From an uncultured Planctomycetia bacterium (GTDB taxonomy: Bacteria; Planctomycetota; UBA1135; GCA-002686595), in assembly GCA_938003765.1 (NCBI GenBank), contig CALKYE010000052.1, positions 1 to 24,947 on the forward strand: a DNA stretch of 24,947 nucleotides, read 5' to 3'. Position 1 is the stretch's first letter; every line of letters starts with the position of its first letter. Shown piece by piece: positions 22,980-24,947 of this stretch. Below the pieces are notes generated by a model. That model was not told the DNA's origin, made no database searches, and saw only the letters and a program-made list of their open reading frames with translations. The translations under genes and the position numbers were made by a program.

Positions 22980-24692
22980 TCACGGCTGGAACACGACCGC
23001 CAGACCGTCGGAGAGGTTGGTGGTCTTGGGGGCCGGCGGGTCGCGGAACCAACCCTGCGCCCAGAGCGTGTCGCCGCTCGAGAACGGCGCGCCCAGCGCG
23101 CTGGGGTTGAAGCTGATGAAAGCGTTCCAGTTCAGGGTCAGCGCGCCGTTGCACTGCGCGTTCGTGCCGCCCGTCGACTGGGCCAGCGTGCGCTGCGTCG
23201 GCGTCTTCACGCACAGGAAGCTCGTGCTCGTCGCGCTCCACGGCGTCGCGAGCGGTCCGCTCACGCCATAGAACACCAGGCCCAGGCGCTGGCCCTCGAC
23301 GTTCGACACCGCGATCGTGAACGGCGTCGCGAGGCTCGCGCTGGGCGCGCCGATTCCGGCGATCGACGGATTGCAGCCGTTGGTGGTCGTGCTCGACGTG
23401 CAGTACGAGCTCGTCGCGCCGCTCATCTCGATCAGGATGGCAGCAGACGCTCCGCCTGCGAAGCCGCCCTCGAAGATCAGCCAGCGACCGTCGGCGCTGA
23501 CCATGAAGTTCTCCTGGACGGTCGCGATCGAGGTGAGCAACTGGCCGTTGATCACGCTGACGCCCTCTTGAACCAGCAACTGGTTGTTGCGGTAGATGCC
23601 GGTGTCGCGCGTGATGTCGGGATCGGTCCAGTCGCAGAACCAATACATGTTGCCGGCGTCGTCGAGGTCGACCGCGCCCGATCCGAAACTGGTCACCGTC
23701 CAACCTCCGCTGACGCCCGGAGCGAGATCGCCCTCGCGCATGAACACCGCGCCGTTGCGCACGAGCACGATGTCGTCGGTGGTGGGCGCGTCGAGCTGTC
23801 CCGTGAAGGCGTAGTCGCCGACGTTGTTGAGCGCTACGCGTTGCGACGTGCTCAGGCCGAGCCAGTTGCGTCCCGCGACGGGCGACGGCGCGCCTTCCTG
23901 CGCGAGCAGCGTCGAGTCGAGGTAGATCGCTCCGTCGCTGGCGGTCGAGCCGGCGAGGTCGGCGATGAAGAGCACCTGGCCGAGATCGTTGAAGTCCGAG
24001 CCGTGCGGTCCGGTGGCGAAGTCGGCGACCGCCTCGGTCTGCCCGGGCAGCACGTCGCCTTCCTTCGCGATCACGGTCTCGCTCAGCAGCGCTCCGCCCG
24101 GCCCGAGTTGGAAGCGCACGAGCGCGCGGTCGACCGTGGACGCGATGGCGACGTCTTCGACGGTCGCCACGACGAGCGCCTGACTCGCGTCGTTGATCTT
24201 CGCGCCGAAGAACCCGATGTAGGGCGTTCCGACGCTGAACTGCGGCGCCAGCGAGATCGTGCCTTCCTGGAGCACCAGCGTGTTGTCGAAGAAGATGCCG
24301 CTGTCGGCGCCCGAGGTGGCGCCGTCGAGGAAGTAGTTCCACGCCCAGTTCCCGGCCGACGAGATGCGCGCACCGCCCGAGCCGAAGGAGCTGATGGTCG
24401 TCCCGGCCGGAGCCGCGAGCGCGTCGCCTTGCCGCGAGACGAGCGCGCCGTTGCGCAGCACGACCGAATCGGCGTTGAGGTCGCTGTTGTCGGTGTCGGC
24501 CTCCACGATCCAGACGCCGCCGTTCGCGACGGCCACCGTGTCGATGTTGGTCACCAGGCCAACGCCCGCGACGCTGTTCCCAGACTGGGTGGCGATGGAG
24601 AAGGTCGTCTGCACCTGCGCGGAGGCGAGAGGAGCGCACAAGACGGCAAAGGTGGCGCCGACGGTCGGGCGCACGGAGAGTCGATTCAGCAT
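22980..24692 (-). CDS. Secreted six-repeat (propeller-like) protein with shared C-terminal module
   Basis: A 570-residue exported protein. Residues 1-26 are a signal peptide (MLNRLSVRPTVGATFAVLCAPLASAQ). Residues 30-425 contain six repeats of about 55 residues, each with a 'xLVxxEGD' hairpin: RQGD (87-90), QEGT (142-145), KEGD (210-213), QEGA (265-268), REGD (319-322), QEGV (375-378). Each is preceded or followed by an '(N/S)DxGx' beta motif (INDASQALVVA, FNDLGQVLFIA, LNNVGDYAFTG, LDDAGNMYWF). This matches the 'EGDxAPG' repeat proteins of bacterial surfaces, likely a six-bladed propeller. Residues 439-570 are a C-terminal module resembling that of the protein encoded at 825-1838 (GCNPS, GLVFYGV, LNWNAF, QGWFRDP). 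The ATG at 24692 fits the signal peptide. A strong hairpin lies 11 bases upstream, and no Shine-Dalgarno is visible. Confidence 0.85.
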   Translation of the reverse strand: MLNRLSVRPTVGATFAVLCAPLASAQVQTTFSIATQSGNSVAGVGLVTNIDTVAVANGGVWIVEADTDNSDLNADSVVLRNGALVSRQGDALAAPAGTTISSFGSGGARISSAGNWAWNYFLDGATSGADSGIFFDNTLVLQEGTISLAPQFSVGTPYIGFFGAKINDASQALVVATVEDVAIASTVDRALVRFQLGPGGALLSETVIAKEGDVLPGQTEAVADFATGPHGSDFNDLGQVLFIADLAGSTASDGAIYLDSTLLAQEGAPSPVAGRNWLGLSTSQRVALNNVGDYAFTGQLDAPTTDDIVLVRNGAVFMREGDLAPGVSGGWTVTSFGSGAVDLDDAGNMYWFCDWTDPDITRDTGIYRNNQLLVQEGVSVINGQLLTSIATVQENFMVSADGRWLIFEGGFAGGASAAILIEMSGATSSYCTSSTTTNGCNPSIAGIGAPSASLATPFTIAVSNVEGQRLGLVFYGVSGPLATPWSATSTSFLCVKTPTQRTLAQSTGGTNAQCNGALTLNWNAFISFNPSALGAPFSSGDTLWAQGWFRDPPAPKTTNLSDGLAVVFQP

Positions 24693-24703
24693 GGTGATCA
24701 CAA

Positions 24704-24738
24704 GCGGGTAAGGGGGGAGAACCCCCAGTTGTACCCGC
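24704..24738 (-). promoter_or_regulatory. Leader hairpin before the secreted repeat protein
   Basis: GCGGGTA (24704-24710) pairs with TACCCGC (24732-24738), and inside it a GGGGG run (within 24712-24717) pairs with CCCCC (24722-24726): twelve pairs with an uneven internal loop. It ends 11 bases before the ATG at 24692. GTGATCAC (24694-24701), an 8-bp palindrome, lies between it and the start. TACAAC (24728-24733 on the minus strand) could be a -10 box, in which case the outer arms would act as DNA rather than RNA. Confidence 0.45.
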
Positions 24739-24872
24739 GCCGCGGAAACCGCGCTGGAAGGCGCGACCACGACGGCGTCGCGCGCGGTGCGCGAGCTCGA
24801 GCGCCGAGCCCGCCTCGCGAGTTCGCTGGCGCAGTCCTCACGCGCTCGATCCGCTCGTAGCGGGCCGCAGCG
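24739..24872. other. Intergenic region, nothing clear seen
   Basis: About 134 GC-rich bases upstream of the secreted repeat protein. I see no gene. AGCGCTAGCGCT (24869-24880) is a perfect 12-bp palindrome lying over the stop of the possible gene fragment to its right. Confidence 0.4.
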
Positions 24873-24947
24873 CTAGCGCTTCACCAACTCGCGCAGCACC
24901 GTCGCGCAGCCGAGTTCGTGCCTGCGCGGATCAGTCGCGCAGCCGAG
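24873..24947 (-). CDS. Possible C-terminus of a gene running off the window
   Basis: A minus-strand frame enters from the right edge and ends at a TAG (24873-24875), giving 24 residues ending VLRELVKR. It contains the same five residues twice, LGCAT, eleven residues apart, matching a 14-base direct repeat (24901-24914 and 24934-24947) with a 33-base period. A period that is a multiple of three and an amphipathic end are consistent with coding, but the fragment is too short to be sure or to name. Confidence 0.3.
   Translation of the reverse strand, partial: LGCATDPRRHELGCATVLRELVKR

Noticed and set aside
1..24947. CRISPR array, tRNA, mobile element or defence system anywhere in the window
   Set aside because: I found no repeat-spacer pattern, no tRNA cloverleaf, no transposase or integrase, no terminal repeats, and no recognisable defence protein.

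Overview
The window is a high-GC bacterial chromosome segment with 16 complete protein genes, plus a possible gene fragment at the right edge. I see no rRNA, tRNA, CRISPR array, transposase or phage gene. The mix of genes suggests a Planctomycetota-like organism, probably one of the less studied high-GC lineages. It includes a membrane-anchored sulfatase-fold enzyme, a very large secreted HEXXH protein fused to a LamG/DUF1080-like and a thioredoxin-like domain, secreted proteins sharing a C-terminal module, a two-lobed retropepsin-like lipoprotein and an orphan chemoreceptor. Myxococcota or Acidobacteriota remain possible. This taxonomic call is inference.

Layout, left to right. At 20-469 (-) lies a DUF1569/DinB-like gene. 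After a 355-bp divergent gap, 825-1838 (+) encodes a secreted protein. It converges on a sulfatase-fold membrane enzyme at 1917-4019 (-), and a long hairpin sits between the two stops. At 4537-7527 (+) a metallophosphoesterase and a GT-C type glycosyltransferase form a probable pair. At 7635-8894 (+) is an OprB-like porin, then an orphan PAS-PAS chemoreceptor (9049-11643, +). That gene converges on the giant metallopeptidase fusion (11666-15385, -), which is divergent from a GNAT acetyltransferase (15469-15864, +).

The stretch 15936-18899 (+) is a tight three-gene operon: extended SDR/epimerase, small membrane protein, GMC oxidoreductase. Its genes overlap by 8 and 4 bp, and a TACAAT box with a leader hairpin stands in front. 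Next come a membrane-anchored regulatory-domain protein (19023-20543, +) and, sharing a CTAG stop with it, a two-gene unit on the minus strand: ArsR-type regulator (22102-22710) and retropepsin-like lipoprotein (20540-22105), coupled by ATGA. The last full gene (22980-24692, -) is a secreted six-repeat protein whose C-terminal domain resembles that of the 825-1838 protein.

The most noteworthy signals are the C-terminal module shared by two secreted proteins, the nested inverted repeats at 22773-22861, hairpins placed just before start codons (15909-15929 and 24704-24738), active-site substitutions in the sulfatase-fold and metallophosphoesterase proteins, and the coupled regulator/retropepsin pair. 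I did not find a recognisable defence, secretion or secondary-metabolite system. Most of the surface-related genes look like envelope and extracellular functions.
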